Shown one piece after another: positions 13,870-21,726 of a DNA stretch of 21,998 nt. Source of the stretch: CAYXDR01 sp046498185 (GTDB lineage: Bacteria; Desulfobacterota; DSM-4660; Desulfatiglandales; Desulfatiglandaceae); assembly GCA_046498185.1 (NCBI GenBank), contig JAWOBE010000222.1, forward strand, positions 1 to 21,998. The letters run 5' to 3'. How positions within the stretch are numbered: position 1 is the stretch's first letter; the number at the start of each line of letters is the position of its first letter. The notes beneath the pieces are model-generated. The model ran no database searches, was not told the origin of the DNA, and saw only the letters and a program-made list of their open reading frames with translations. The position numbers were made by a program, and so were the translations under genes.

Positions 13870-16060
13870 TGGCTTTCCGGCGGTTGAGGCGCATCTTTTG
13901 CCAGATGCAAAGACCGAAATAAACCGAGACACCGAGAGCTTTAATAGTCACCGGCCCCAGCGGTACATAGGCTTCGATCGTTGTAGCTTTGAACGTGGAT
14001 GCCGCAACCACGATAAGAATAAGACGCTCCACCAGGTTCAACCGTGTAACAAGGTGGCCCTGCAGAAACGAAGCAAAAGCGAACATTGCGATCAAGCCCG
14101 AGAAAAAAGTCCAGCCTATTCGGATCGGATCGTTGATCCATATCGCACTACCGCTCTCGGTGACTCCCTTTATCATAAGTAATTCTGTGTTGAAAAGAAA
14201 GATGAAAGGAAGTATCGCGGTCCTTAAATCGTAGGTGAATCCCTGGATGCCTGTCTTGATGGGATCCGAGCGAGCGATTGCGGCCCCTGCATAAGCGGCC
14301 AGGCCGACCGGTGGAGTGTCGTCGGCAAGGATTCCAAAGTAGAAAACAAACAGGTGTGCTGCAATCAGTGGAAAGACAAGCCCTGCGTCCGCTCCCAGCT
14401 GGATAATAACCGGGGCGGTAAGCGTAGCCATAATTATGTAGTTTGCGGTTGTCGGCATGCCCATTCCGAGAAGCAGACTTGTCATGGCTGTGAAGATGAG
14501 CATAAGGACCACGTTGCCCATCGATATCGTGTCTATAAGTATTATGAAGCGGCCCACCAATCCTGTTATCGTCACGACGCCCACGATGATTCCGGCGGTC
14601 GCTGTGGCGACACCCACCGAGACCATATTTCTCGCACCCTGGATGAGCCCGTTTTTTACTTCGTCGAGACCTGCCAAAAATGCTTTTAGAATAGATTTTT
14701 TAAGATTGAACGAAGGATCCAGGGTGCCTGCTCTACTATCAACTCCGGCTTTCAGGAACACGATGACCGGGCGCTGGATAAGCATTATAACCACCAGGGA
14801 TTCTATCGCCAGCAGCGCTGAGGTTATAGGGCTCCTGCGCATGATGACCAGGTAGACTATCAAAACGCCAAGCGGGATAAGAAAATGGATTCCTCGTATA
14901 AATGTTTTGAGAAACGGAGGCAGTTCTTCACGAGGAATAGCCTTGAGGCCGAGTTTAAGAGCTTCTATGTGAACAACATAAAATAGAGCGAAATAAGAAA
15001 TGAGAGCTGGAAGAATCGCTGCACGGACTACATCAACATAGGGAATGCCGAGGATTTCGGCCATTATAAACGCCGCCGCCCCCATGATCGGAGGCATGAG
15101 CTGGCCGTTCGTTGATGCGGCCACTTCCACGGCCGCGGCCTTGTAGCCGGGCAGACCGACTTTTTTCATCAGCGGGATGGTGAAGGTTCCGGTGGTAACG
15201 GTGTTGGCAATAGATGAGCCGGAAACCAGGCCGGTTAGTCCCGAGGCCATGACGGACGCCTTGGCCGGCCCCCCCCGGAATGTACCGAGCGCTGAAAAGG
15301 CAATGTCGATAAAATATTTTCCTCCACCGGCCTTATCGAGCAGTGCCCCGAACAGCACGAACAGAAAAACGAAATCTGTGGAAACCCCCAGTGGAACTCC
15401 GAATATGCCGGTTGTCGTAAGATACATGTCGCTGATGATGAAGTCGAGGGGGACGCCTCTGTGTCTCAATATTTCGGGTAGGTGGGGGCCGACTATCGTG
15501 TAAAGCAGGAAGAACGTTGCGAGAATTGCGAGTGCAGGGCCGAGAGACCGCCTGGCCCCTTCCAGGAGAAGGACTATGAGAATGGAGCCCAGAATTATGT
15601 CCGCAGTGCTTGGTATCCCCTGGCGCCAAACCAGCTTGTCAAAATCCCACCAGATGAAAAGTGCTGCGCATGCGGCCGCCACAGCCAGCACTATATCCAG
15701 GACCGGGATCCGCCGGATTATCGAGCGTTTCCCGATAAAGGGGAAAATGATTCTAAGCCATCTGACCCAGAAAGGGGGATTTTGCTGGTCGTATGACGGG
15801 AAGAGCAAAAACGCGAGAAAAAGTGCAAAAGCCAGATGCCAGGCTCGTGCCACATGGGAATCGATCGGTTTGTAGGCGATTCCAACCTGGTAAAAAGACC
15901 ATCCCAAGCACAGCATGGTTATCCCCAGCCGTGCGAAGCGGCTGTCGGGTTTTCTCCGGCCCGATTCGGCCTTGTCTACGATGTCGTTAACAGAAATGGC
16001 GCCTGTAGGAGATGCTTGAGTTTGTCCGTCCTTGGGAGCGTTTTGAACTGTTTGGGTCAT
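13847..16060 (-). CDS. TRAP transporter permease, fused 4TM/12TM (TAXI type)
   Basis: This inner-membrane permease of a tripartite ATP-independent periplasmic transporter moves an organic acid or amino-acid-like substrate with sodium or protons. The 737 residues include an N-terminal cytoplasmic stretch (1-42), a DctQ-like set of membrane segments (about 45-190), and the DctM-like domain. The signature GSSIANTVTTGTFTIP is at 281-296, with LMPPIMGAAAF at 321-331 and a second repeat GMGMPTTANYIIMATL later. Fusion of the small and large permease subunits is characteristic of the TAXI subgroup. The receptor is the preceding gene. The ribosome-binding site is weak (GGA about eleven bases upstream), consistent with less permease than receptor. 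The substrate cannot be told from sequence. Confidence 0.95.
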   Translation of the reverse strand: MTQTVQNAPKDGQTQASPTGAISVNDIVDKAESGRRKPDSRFARLGITMLCLGWSFYQVGIAYKPIDSHVARAWHLAFALFLAFLLFPSYDQQNPPFWVRWLRIIFPFIGKRSIIRRIPVLDIVLAVAAACAALFIWWDFDKLVWRQGIPSTADIILGSILIVLLLEGARRSLGPALAILATFFLLYTIVGPHLPEILRHRGVPLDFIISDMYLTTTGIFGVPLGVSTDFVFLFVLFGALLDKAGGGKYFIDIAFSALGTFRGGPAKASVMASGLTGLVSGSSIANTVTTGTFTIPLMKKVGLPGYKAAAVEVAASTNGQLMPPIMGAAAFIMAEILGIPYVDVVRAAILPALISYFALFYVVHIEALKLGLKAIPREELPPFLKTFIRGIHFLIPLGVLIVYLVIMRRSPITSALLAIESLVVIMLIQRPVIVFLKAGVDSRAGTLDPSFNLKKSILKAFLAGLDEVKNGLIQGARNMVSVGVATATAGIIVGVVTITGLVGRFIILIDTISMGNVVLMLIFTAMTSLLLGMGMPTTANYIIMATLTAPVIIQLGADAGLVFPLIAAHLFVFYFGILADDTPPVGLAAYAGAAIARSDPIKTGIQGFTYDLRTAILPFIFLFNTELLMIKGVTESGSAIWINDPIRIGWTFFSGLIAMFAFASFLQGHLVTRLNLVERLILIVVAASTFKATTIEAYVPLGPVTIKALGVSVYFGLCIWQKMRLNRRKANGNGTAG

Positions 16061-16178
16061 TGCATTTTTCCAGGAAACGAAGCAGCCGGTGGCCCGGAGC
16101 GCAATTTATAAAAAAGTCAACCGGCTCACCGTGTTCAAAACAGGACGGAGGACGGTTGTCGTAGTTTAATCGCCGGAA

Positions 16179-16208
16179 TTGTGAAGGGGCCGTCCAGCCC
16201 CTTCACAA
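16179..16208 (-). other. intercistronic hairpin between receptor and permease
   Basis: TTGTGAAGGGGC (16179-16190) and GCCCCTTCACAA (16197-16208) form a perfect 12-bp stem with a six-base loop, eight bases after the receptor stop. No T-tract follows in the leftward direction. Such hairpins protect the upstream mRNA 3' end and can partly attenuate transcription, giving excess binding protein over permease. Confidence 0.75.
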
Positions 16209-16215
16209 CCACGGA

Positions 16216-17175
16216 TTACATCCAGCCTTTTTCCTTGTAATACTTAACAGCTCCGGGATGGAAAGGAGCCGAGCATCCTTCGAGCATTTTTTTGGGATCA
16301 AGATGACGGAAAGCCGCATGCGAGGCCTTGAGATCGTCCAGGTTGTCAAACACTGTCTTCACCATGTCGTATACTATTTTTTCCGAGACCTTTTCATGCG
16401 AGATCACAGTTGCGGTGACCGCGTAGGTGGGAACGTCATAGTCCACGCCATTGTAAGTGCCGGCCGGTATCTTGGTGTAGACGTAATAAGGTTTTTCTCC
16501 GGCGAGGCATTGAATTCCTTCATGGTCCAACGGGATCATTACGATGTCGACCGATTGTGCCGGCTCTTCTATCGCGGCGCTTGGGTTCCCGACAGTATAG
16601 AAGAAGGCGTCTATCTTACGGTCGACGAGAGCCCTGGATGCTTCATGCTGCTGTAAACCCTCAGCGTTGATGTCGTTGTCTTTATCGATGCCGTAAATCT
16701 TCAGTACTTCTTCGGCGTTGAAGCGCTGGCCGGAGCCGGGGTTTCCAATGTTCACGCGCTTGCCTTTTATGTCTTCAACTTTTTTGATGCCGGTATCCTT
16801 GCGGGTGACAAGCATCACGGTTTCCGGATGCATGCTGAATACGCTGCGGAGGTTTTTCACCGCTTTGCCTTCCCAGTCGGCAAGACCGTTGTATGCCTGA
16901 TAGTTTCGATCAGACTGGGCAACGCCGAAATCAAAGGTTTCCCTTATCATCGCGTTGATATTAAATACCGATCCTCCGGTCGGCCTTCCGATAAAATTGT
17001 AAGTGTCGCCCATTTTCTTGTTCATAATGTTGCTGATTTGAAGTGCCACCTGATAATAAACTCCTACGATGGATGCTCCGCCGAAAAGCACATCCGTCTT
17101 TGCGATGGCGTGCGGGGCGGATACCATCAGGCCCACTGCCACTGCGGCTACGATGAAAAGTTTTCTCCAATGCAT
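16216..17175 (-). CDS. TAXI-family TRAP transporter solute receptor
   Basis: A periplasmic binding protein that delivers substrate to the adjacent TRAP permease. The 319 residues begin with a signal peptide (MHWRKLFIVAAVAVGLMVSA) and a likely cleavage site after AIA at 25. Family motifs include GGASIVGVYYQVA at 32-44, GRPTGGSVFNINAM at 63-76, the VNIGNPGSGQRFNAE stretch at 141-155, and GEKPYYVYTKIPAGTY further on. TAXI receptors bind C4/C5 dicarboxylates or glutamate-like ligands in known cases; the ligand here is unknown. The ribosome-binding site TAAGGAGG is essentially perfect. A near-consensus promoter lies about 170 bp upstream. Confidence 0.95.
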   Translation of the reverse strand: MHWRKLFIVAAVAVGLMVSAPHAIAKTDVLFGGASIVGVYYQVALQISNIMNKKMGDTYNFIGRPTGGSVFNINAMIRETFDFGVAQSDRNYQAYNGLADWEGKAVKNLRSVFSMHPETVMLVTRKDTGIKKVEDIKGKRVNIGNPGSGQRFNAEEVLKIYGIDKDNDINAEGLQQHEASRALVDRKIDAFFYTVGNPSAAIEEPAQSVDIVMIPLDHEGIQCLAGEKPYYVYTKIPAGTYNGVDYDVPTYAVTATVISHEKVSEKIVYDMVKTVFDNLDDLKASHAAFRHLDPKKMLEGCSAPFHPGAVKYYKEKGWM

Positions 17176-17354
17176 AATTTTACCTCCTTATGGATTTAGG
17201 TTGGTGTTATATGCTTCGAGCCTTGCACGTACTACTGGATGACGAACGGCAAAAACACGGTGTAGAAGCCGGGGCAAGAAGAGTCGTATCATGATGTCGA
17301 AACCAAGCCTTGGGTTCGGTTTTCAGATCAGAAACCGGCTGCCGATTCGTTGAA

Positions 17355-17383
17355 AGTATAGGCATTTTGCTGTTTCCTGTCAA
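17355..17383 (-). promoter_or_regulatory. sigma70 promoter for the TAXI-TRAP operon
   Basis: On the minus strand, TTGACA (17378-17383) and TATACT (17355-17360) are separated by 17 bases. This is the closest match to consensus seen on this strand. Transcription would start near 17348, leaving a leader of about 170 nt before the receptor gene. Confidence 0.8.
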
Positions 17384-17421
17384 GGGGAGGAAGCCTGTCA
17401 GAAAACCTTTAGTGTTTTAAG

Positions 17422-17451
17422 TTGACAGAAAAAACTGATATGTTTTATCGT
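17422..17451 (+). promoter_or_regulatory. possible rightward promoter before the MFS remnant
   Basis: TTGACA (17422-17427) is followed after 18 bases by TATCGT (17446-17451), a four-of-six -10. It overlaps the 19-bp palindrome. The promoter would serve the MFS remnant and probably the radical SAM gene after it. Confidence 0.45.
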
Positions 17452-17458
17452 AAAACAT
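17440..17458. promoter_or_regulatory. 19-bp perfect palindrome, candidate operator
   Basis: ATGTTTTA-TCG-TAAAACAT is a perfect inverted repeat with 8-bp arms. It covers the -10 region of the rightward promoter and lies about 57 bp upstream of the -35 of the leftward TRAP promoter. Its symmetry suits a dimeric repressor. No regulator gene of a DNA-binding type is present in the window. Confidence 0.5.
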
Positions 17459-17480
17459 GATTTTATATGAAAGAATTGTT

Positions 17481-17780
17481 ATGTTTAAAAACGGAATCGT
17501 TTACAATAGAGAAATAGTGGGCTTGGCTATGTTTGATTTTGCCAATCAGGTATATACAACTTTTATTATAACGGTCGTTTTTGCCGTAATTTTTACAAGG
17601 GTGATTGTGGGTGATGGTCCGGATTTCAGGCTGGGAGCACCAGTCCTCCGCGCATGCCATGGTGGGTTTGAATGCGGCGGTTTTTCTTTGTCTTGTTTTT
17701 TCATGATCGCACTGTTGACAAATACAGCCGTGGATGAAAAGCGGGGCATAGCCGCTGCAGAGTGTTTGAAAAAACAATAA
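17481..17780 (+). pseudogene. internally deleted remnant of a UMF1-type MFS transporter
   Basis: The frame is open (99 codons from ATG at 17481; an earlier ATG at 17457 lies in the palindrome). The first about 50 residues, including NREIVGLAMFDFANQVYTTF and IVGDGPDFRLG, match the N-terminus of UMF1/Atg22-type MFS transporters. The last about 17 residues (TAVDEKRGIAAAECLKK) resemble that family's C-terminus after its last membrane helix. Intact members have over 400 residues, so about 300 codons are missing. The join region is odd: APVLRACHGGFECGG does not look transmembrane, whereas another frame there reads VGLNAAVFLCLVFS, which does. That suggests a large deletion plus a frameshift. A small two-helix protein remains an alternative. 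Transport function is almost certainly lost. Confidence 0.65.
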
Positions 17781-17795
17781 AATTTGGAGTATATT

Positions 17796-19265
17796 ATGAA
17801 ATCTTTACTTGTTTATCCGGAATTTCCTGTTACTTTTTGGAGTTTTAAACATGCATTGCCTTTTGTTGGAAAGAAGGCGGCTTATCCTCCGCTGGGTCTT
17901 CTGACGGTGGCGGCCATGCTTCCGGCGCATTGGGAAAAACGCTTGTTGGATTTGAATGTCAGAAGTCTGAGGGATAACGATCTTGCATGGGCAGACATTG
18001 TATTTATCAGCGGCATGTTTGTGCAGGGTGAGTCGGCATCCGGAGTAATCTCCAGATGCCGGAAGGCCGGGGTCAAGGTGGTGGCCGGAGGGCCTCTTTT
18101 TACCAGCGAATACGAGCGCTTCCCCGATGTAGATCATTTTGTGTTGAATGAGGCTGAGATTACACTGCCCCGCTTCCTAAGCGACCTGGAAAAAGGCTGT
18201 CCAGAAAGACTTTACCAAACGGACGAGTTCGCAGACATGACTTTGACCCCGGCGCCTCTATGGGAACTGGCAGACATGAAACGCTATGCCGCCATGAGCG
18301 TACAATTTTCCAGAGGCTGCCCGTTTGACTGCGATTTTTGTAATGTCACCGCTTTGTTCGGAAGGCGCACCAGGATAAAGAATGCGGAGCAGATTGTCCA
18401 TGAACTCGATGTAATCTATTCTCTTGGATGGCGCGGGCAGATTTTTTTCGTGGATGATAATTTCATCGGAAACCGGCATTATTTGACTACCAGCCTGCTT
18501 CCTAAATTGATCGAATGGAGGAAGGGAAAGAAAGGCGTGCCTTTCAACACGGAGGCATCGATCAATCTGGCCGATGATCCTCATCTAATGGAAATGATGG
18601 TTGATGCCGGTTTTGACGCCGTTTTTGTCGGAATCGAAACACCCGATGAGGGAAGCCTTGCGGAGTGCAACAAAAAGCAGAATACGAACCGGGATTTGCT
18701 GGACAGCGTAAAATGTATGCAGCGATGCGGCCTCCAGGTGCAGGGGGGGTTCATAGTCGGTTTCGACAATGATACGCCGTCGATTTTCCAGAAGCAGATA
18801 GAATTCATCCAGAAAAGCGGCATCGTCACCGCGATGGTGGGCCTGCTCCAGGCACCCCCCGGTACGAGGCTTTATGAACGCCTGAGACAGGAATGCCGGC
18901 TGCTTGGCACAATGTCAGGGAACAACGATGGAAGCACCAACATCATACCATTGATGGGCATGAACACACTCAAGGAGGGTTACCGCACGATCGTCTCCAA
19001 CATCTATGCGCCGAGGAATTACTATCGCCGCATCAAGATTTTTCTGATGGAATATGAATGCCCCAAAGCCAAAATAAGCCTGGAAAAACAGCGGCTTCTG
19101 GCTTTTTTTCGGTCCGGTCTGCGGCTCGGGATACTGGGAAAGGAACGATTCCAGTACTGGAACCTGTTGATGTGGACGCTGATCCACCGTCCGAAGCATT
19201 TTTCCATCGCAGTGACTCTGGCCATTTACGGCCATCACTTCAGGAGGGTTTCAGAATCCAGTTGA
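17796..19265 (+). CDS. B12-binding-domain radical SAM protein (DUF4070-like)
   Basis: A 489-residue protein with an N-terminal Rossmann-type cobalamin-binding fold (about 1-130; YPPLGLLTVAAMLP at 30-43; VVAGGPLFTSE), a radical SAM domain with C175, C179 and C182 (CPFDCDFC) for the [4Fe-4S]/SAM cluster, FVDDNFIGN, GIETPDEGSL, and a C-terminal helical region resembling DUF4070. Related proteins include the hopanoid methylase HpnP, but most members have unknown substrates. The cobalamin His motif DxHxxG is absent; DLNVRSL stands in its place at 52-58. The start is the ATG at 17796 with GGAG six bases upstream; an in-frame TTG at 17784 lies before that site. The gene follows the MFS remnant by 15 bp and its last 15 bases overlap the convergent GTPase gene. 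Confidence 0.88.
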   Translation: MKSLLVYPEFPVTFWSFKHALPFVGKKAAYPPLGLLTVAAMLPAHWEKRLLDLNVRSLRDNDLAWADIVFISGMFVQGESASGVISRCRKAGVKVVAGGPLFTSEYERFPDVDHFVLNEAEITLPRFLSDLEKGCPERLYQTDEFADMTLTPAPLWELADMKRYAAMSVQFSRGCPFDCDFCNVTALFGRRTRIKNAEQIVHELDVIYSLGWRGQIFFVDDNFIGNRHYLTTSLLPKLIEWRKGKKGVPFNTEASINLADDPHLMEMMVDAGFDAVFVGIETPDEGSLAECNKKQNTNRDLLDSVKCMQRCGLQVQGGFIVGFDNDTPSIFQKQIEFIQKSGIVTAMVGLLQAPPGTRLYERLRQECRLLGTMSGNNDGSTNIIPLMGMNTLKEGYRTIVSNIYAPRNYYRRIKIFLMEYECPKAKISLEKQRLLAFFRSGLRLGILGKERFQYWNLLMWTLIHRPKHFSIAVTLAIYGHHFRRVSESS

Positions 19266-20732
19266 GTTTGAATCCGATTCATTTGCCGGGCCTTCTTCAG
19301 TTTCTCCGGATGGGTTTGTGTAGGCGTCGTTCAGGATTTGTATCAGGCGTTTGGCGTCTTCTTCCACTTCGGCGATGCGGTTAACCGCCTTTTTGCTCCA
19401 TCCTGCGGGCCGCCGGTTGAAAAGACTTCTCCACCACCTGCTGTTTGTTCTGAATGCTCTCTGATAACGGTTGCGAAGCCCGGGCTCGGAGATCCCGGCG
19501 ATTATTTTCGCGGATACGCGGCGAGCCGCCCAGCGGCGCATATTGAAATGGATGTAACCTGCCACGAGAAGCAGACCTCCTGCAACAGGGACGGATACTT
19601 CGGGCCGTTCGAAGATGGCACCCAGGGAAGGGAAGGCGGCGCGAAGCCAGCCCGGGGCGCCACGAAATGTCAGAACCGCGAAAGCAATCACCAGGAGGCC
19701 TGCAGCCGTTCCTTCTATCATCAGCACCAATCTGCGCCATTTTGCGATGAACCGGGAGATATTCGGAACGGCTTCATCCCTGAGCATGCGGGCCGTCTGT
19801 TCAAGCATCCCCACTATCCGGTAAGAGCGTTCGACGCCCACTTGTTCTATCCGGGAATATATTTCGGTCAAATCCAAATCTCTTTTTCGTTCGAATCGTT
19901 CTCTGAGAATTTCATGTTCAGCCGGAAATGGATGAGAAGGGCTGAAAATGGTGTAAGTTTTTCCGGCGGTGAGGCCATATTGGGCGAGGGACCTGTGCCA
20001 TGCGGCTACGACTTCCTCGGGGTTGTCATCATGGGCCGTGGCGTCTATTTGATTCAGAATATACATAAATTTATTGGAATCTTTGCGAAATATAGTACCT
20101 TTCACCAGATGATCCAAGGTGTTCTGCATGGATCCGGCTTCCGGATGGCGGGCGTCGAAAAAAACGAGAACGAGGTCCGAAAGGTCGATGATGTTATCGG
20201 TGATTCTCAATGTCGATGTTCTTTGAGCATCGGCATCGAATCCCGGCGAATCGATTAGAATTTTTCCCCTCAATTTTTGACTCGGGCAGGCTTTCAACTG
20301 TAGATAGGCATCAACCCTGGAGCCTTCGCCCGTCGCCACGTCTTCGATCGCCTCACTGATCCGGTAAAGGGGAAATCGCGGGTCTCCGTCAAGCGCCAGA
20401 CCCGGCAACACACGAACCGATGGTTCATCGGTATAACAGATGACCGTGAACCGATCGTCCACGGCCTGATTGCCGGTTGCTTGAAGCTGGTAGTCAAGAA
20501 AATGGTTGACGAATGTCGATTTACCGGATGAATAAACTCCCAGGATGGAGATCAGCGGCCACCACGGAACTCTGAACGCAAAGGATTCGTCTTTTCCGAG
20601 ATACCCTGTACGTTTTGCGAACCGATCGAGCTCTTTAAAGATTTTGACAACTTCGAGAAGGATGGGGTTTTCCTTTTTTAGATGTCGTTCAAGGCTTTTC
20701 AGCCTTTGTCCGCTTCGGATATCTGTTGTCAT
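19251..20732 (-). CDS. dynamin/EHD-like GTPase with two C-terminal membrane segments
   Basis: A 493-residue large GTPase. The P-loop GVYSSGKST is at 65-73, a likely switch region VDDRFTVICY at 91-100, DSPG (G3) at 161-164 and NQID (G4) at 227-230. It is preceded by an about 60-residue helical N-terminus. The arrangement around the P-loop (N-H-F-L after it, then D-R-F-T) resembles EHD/dynamin-family GTPases. After a helical stretch come two hydrophobic segments at about 335-356 and 381-397, then a basic helical tail and an acidic, Ser-rich end. It is probably an inner-membrane protein that remodels or scaffolds membrane; this is inferred. GGAGG five bases before the ATG fixes the start. No partner dynamin gene is adjacent. 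No strong promoter was found upstream. Confidence 0.82.
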   Translation of the reverse strand: MTTDIRSGQRLKSLERHLKKENPILLEVVKIFKELDRFAKRTGYLGKDESFAFRVPWWPLISILGVYSSGKSTFVNHFLDYQLQATGNQAVDDRFTVICYTDEPSVRVLPGLALDGDPRFPLYRISEAIEDVATGEGSRVDAYLQLKACPSQKLRGKILIDSPGFDADAQRTSTLRITDNIIDLSDLVLVFFDARHPEAGSMQNTLDHLVKGTIFRKDSNKFMYILNQIDATAHDDNPEEVVAAWHRSLAQYGLTAGKTYTIFSPSHPFPAEHEILRERFERKRDLDLTEIYSRIEQVGVERSYRIVGMLEQTARMLRDEAVPNISRFIAKWRRLVLMIEGTAAGLLVIAFAVLTFRGAPGWLRAAFPSLGAIFERPEVSVPVAGGLLLVAGYIHFNMRRWAARRVSAKIIAGISEPGLRNRYQRAFRTNSRWWRSLFNRRPAGWSKKAVNRIAEVEEDAKRLIQILNDAYTNPSGETEEGPANESDSNSTGF

Positions 20733-20938
20733 GACTGCCTCCTCGAGGGTAGGGCTGTATGGAATTCAGACCGGAAAGTTTTATCGATTCCTGCACGGCA
20801 TTTTTACGCCAGCATCAATTTGTAAGAATAATACGTTAAACAGATATATGCAACCGCTGTAATTTTTCGAGGGAAACATGGTAGATCGCGTTTTTATTTT
20901 GCTGTAACGAAAATAAGCCTTTAAAATAAATTGACTCC

Positions 20939-20967
20939 TTGATTTCCTAAAAAAGCCGGTTTATAAT
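20939..20967 (+). promoter_or_regulatory. sigma70 promoter for the cold-shock gene
   Basis: TTGATT (20939-20944), a 17-base spacer, and a perfect TATAAT (20962-20967). Transcription would start near 20974, giving a leader of about 120 nt before the cold-shock ATG. Long leaders of this kind regulate cspA-type mRNAs in other bacteria. I see no other feature between the GTPase start (20732) and this promoter. Confidence 0.75.
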
Positions 20968-21094
20968 CCCATAAATTTATATGATTCGCCTTTTCAGGCG
21001 GTCCGGTTTCGTTTCTAGGGAATATCCATTTGCAAAAAGTGGTACCCTAAAGATTGAAACAATAACAATCCTCATAGGAAAGGAGGGTGCCATT

Positions 21095-21295
21095 ATGGCA
21101 AATGGAGTCGTTAAATGGTTTGATGAACGCAAGGGGTATGGCTTTATAGAGCAGGAAAGCGGTGGAGACGTATTCGTACATCATACAGGTATCAGCGGGA
21201 CCGGTTTTAAGACGCTTCATGAAGGTGATCGGGTGAGTTTCGAGGTTGAACAGGGGCAGAAGGGTCCGGCCGCGACGAACGTGAAAGTAATCTAG
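21095..21295 (+). CDS. cold-shock domain protein
   Basis: A 66-residue single cold-shock domain that binds single-stranded RNA and DNA and acts as an RNA chaperone. RNP1 is KGYGFIEQ (13-20) and RNP2 is VFVHH (26-30); VVKWFDERKG and GPAATNV at the end are typical. The start is the ATG at 21095, eight bases after AGGAGG (21081-21086). The frame continues upstream to 20981, but that part is the leader. Several paralogues are usual, so no specific csp letter is given. Confidence 0.96.
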   Translation: MANGVVKWFDERKGYGFIEQESGGDVFVHHTGISGTGFKTLHEGDRVSFEVEQGQKGPAATNVKVI

Positions 21296-21726
21296 TTAAT
21301 GTAGGCAATCCTTCTTTGTGCAACATATTCATCATTTAGACTTTGAACAATACCTAAGCCCATTGGTGGAGGAATCCAAGATAGGGTGAGGGGCTCAAGG
21401 ATTAATTTTCTCATTCTGGATTTGGAAATTCTGCTGTACCCATCCGGGTTGCCGGATGGGTACACAAGCATAATTTAAGGTCTTCTTTCTAGCTCTTTCC
21501 CGTCTGGAAATGGTTCCTTTGCCAATCATTGTGTCAAACTGGGGCTTTGCTTGTGTCAAGCACTTCAATATGTTTCCAGGCAAGCCCTTGACTTATTTGC
21601 ACCGCTTTGCGACGAGTGAGTGCCCACGGCTTTGCAGGGGAGCCCCGGAAGCCTTGTGCCAGGAAAAAATCCTTCATTTACCACTTGCAAGCCTCGGGTC
21701 GTTCATCCGATATTTCCAGATGACTC
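21296..21726. other. gene-free stretch after the cold-shock gene
   Basis: No convincing gene was found in 431 bp. It holds a 13-bp-arm hairpin (21435-21464) and two copies of TTGTGTCAA (21529-21537 and 21551-21559), 22 bp apart. Short open frames on both strands have no recognisable domain. Confidence 0.6.
21435..21464. repeat. perfect 13-bp-arm hairpin
   Basis: TGTACCCATCCGG and CCGGATGGGTACA flank a GTTG loop. No T-tract follows on either strand, so it is not a standard terminator. It could still end transcripts from the cold-shock gene, 140 bp upstream, or be a REP-like element. Confidence 0.7.

Noticed and set aside
19338..20258. 306-codon frame antisense to the GTPase gene
   Set aside because: The GTPase frame has full G motifs and a good ribosome-binding site; the antisense product is Cys/Phe-rich and without domains.
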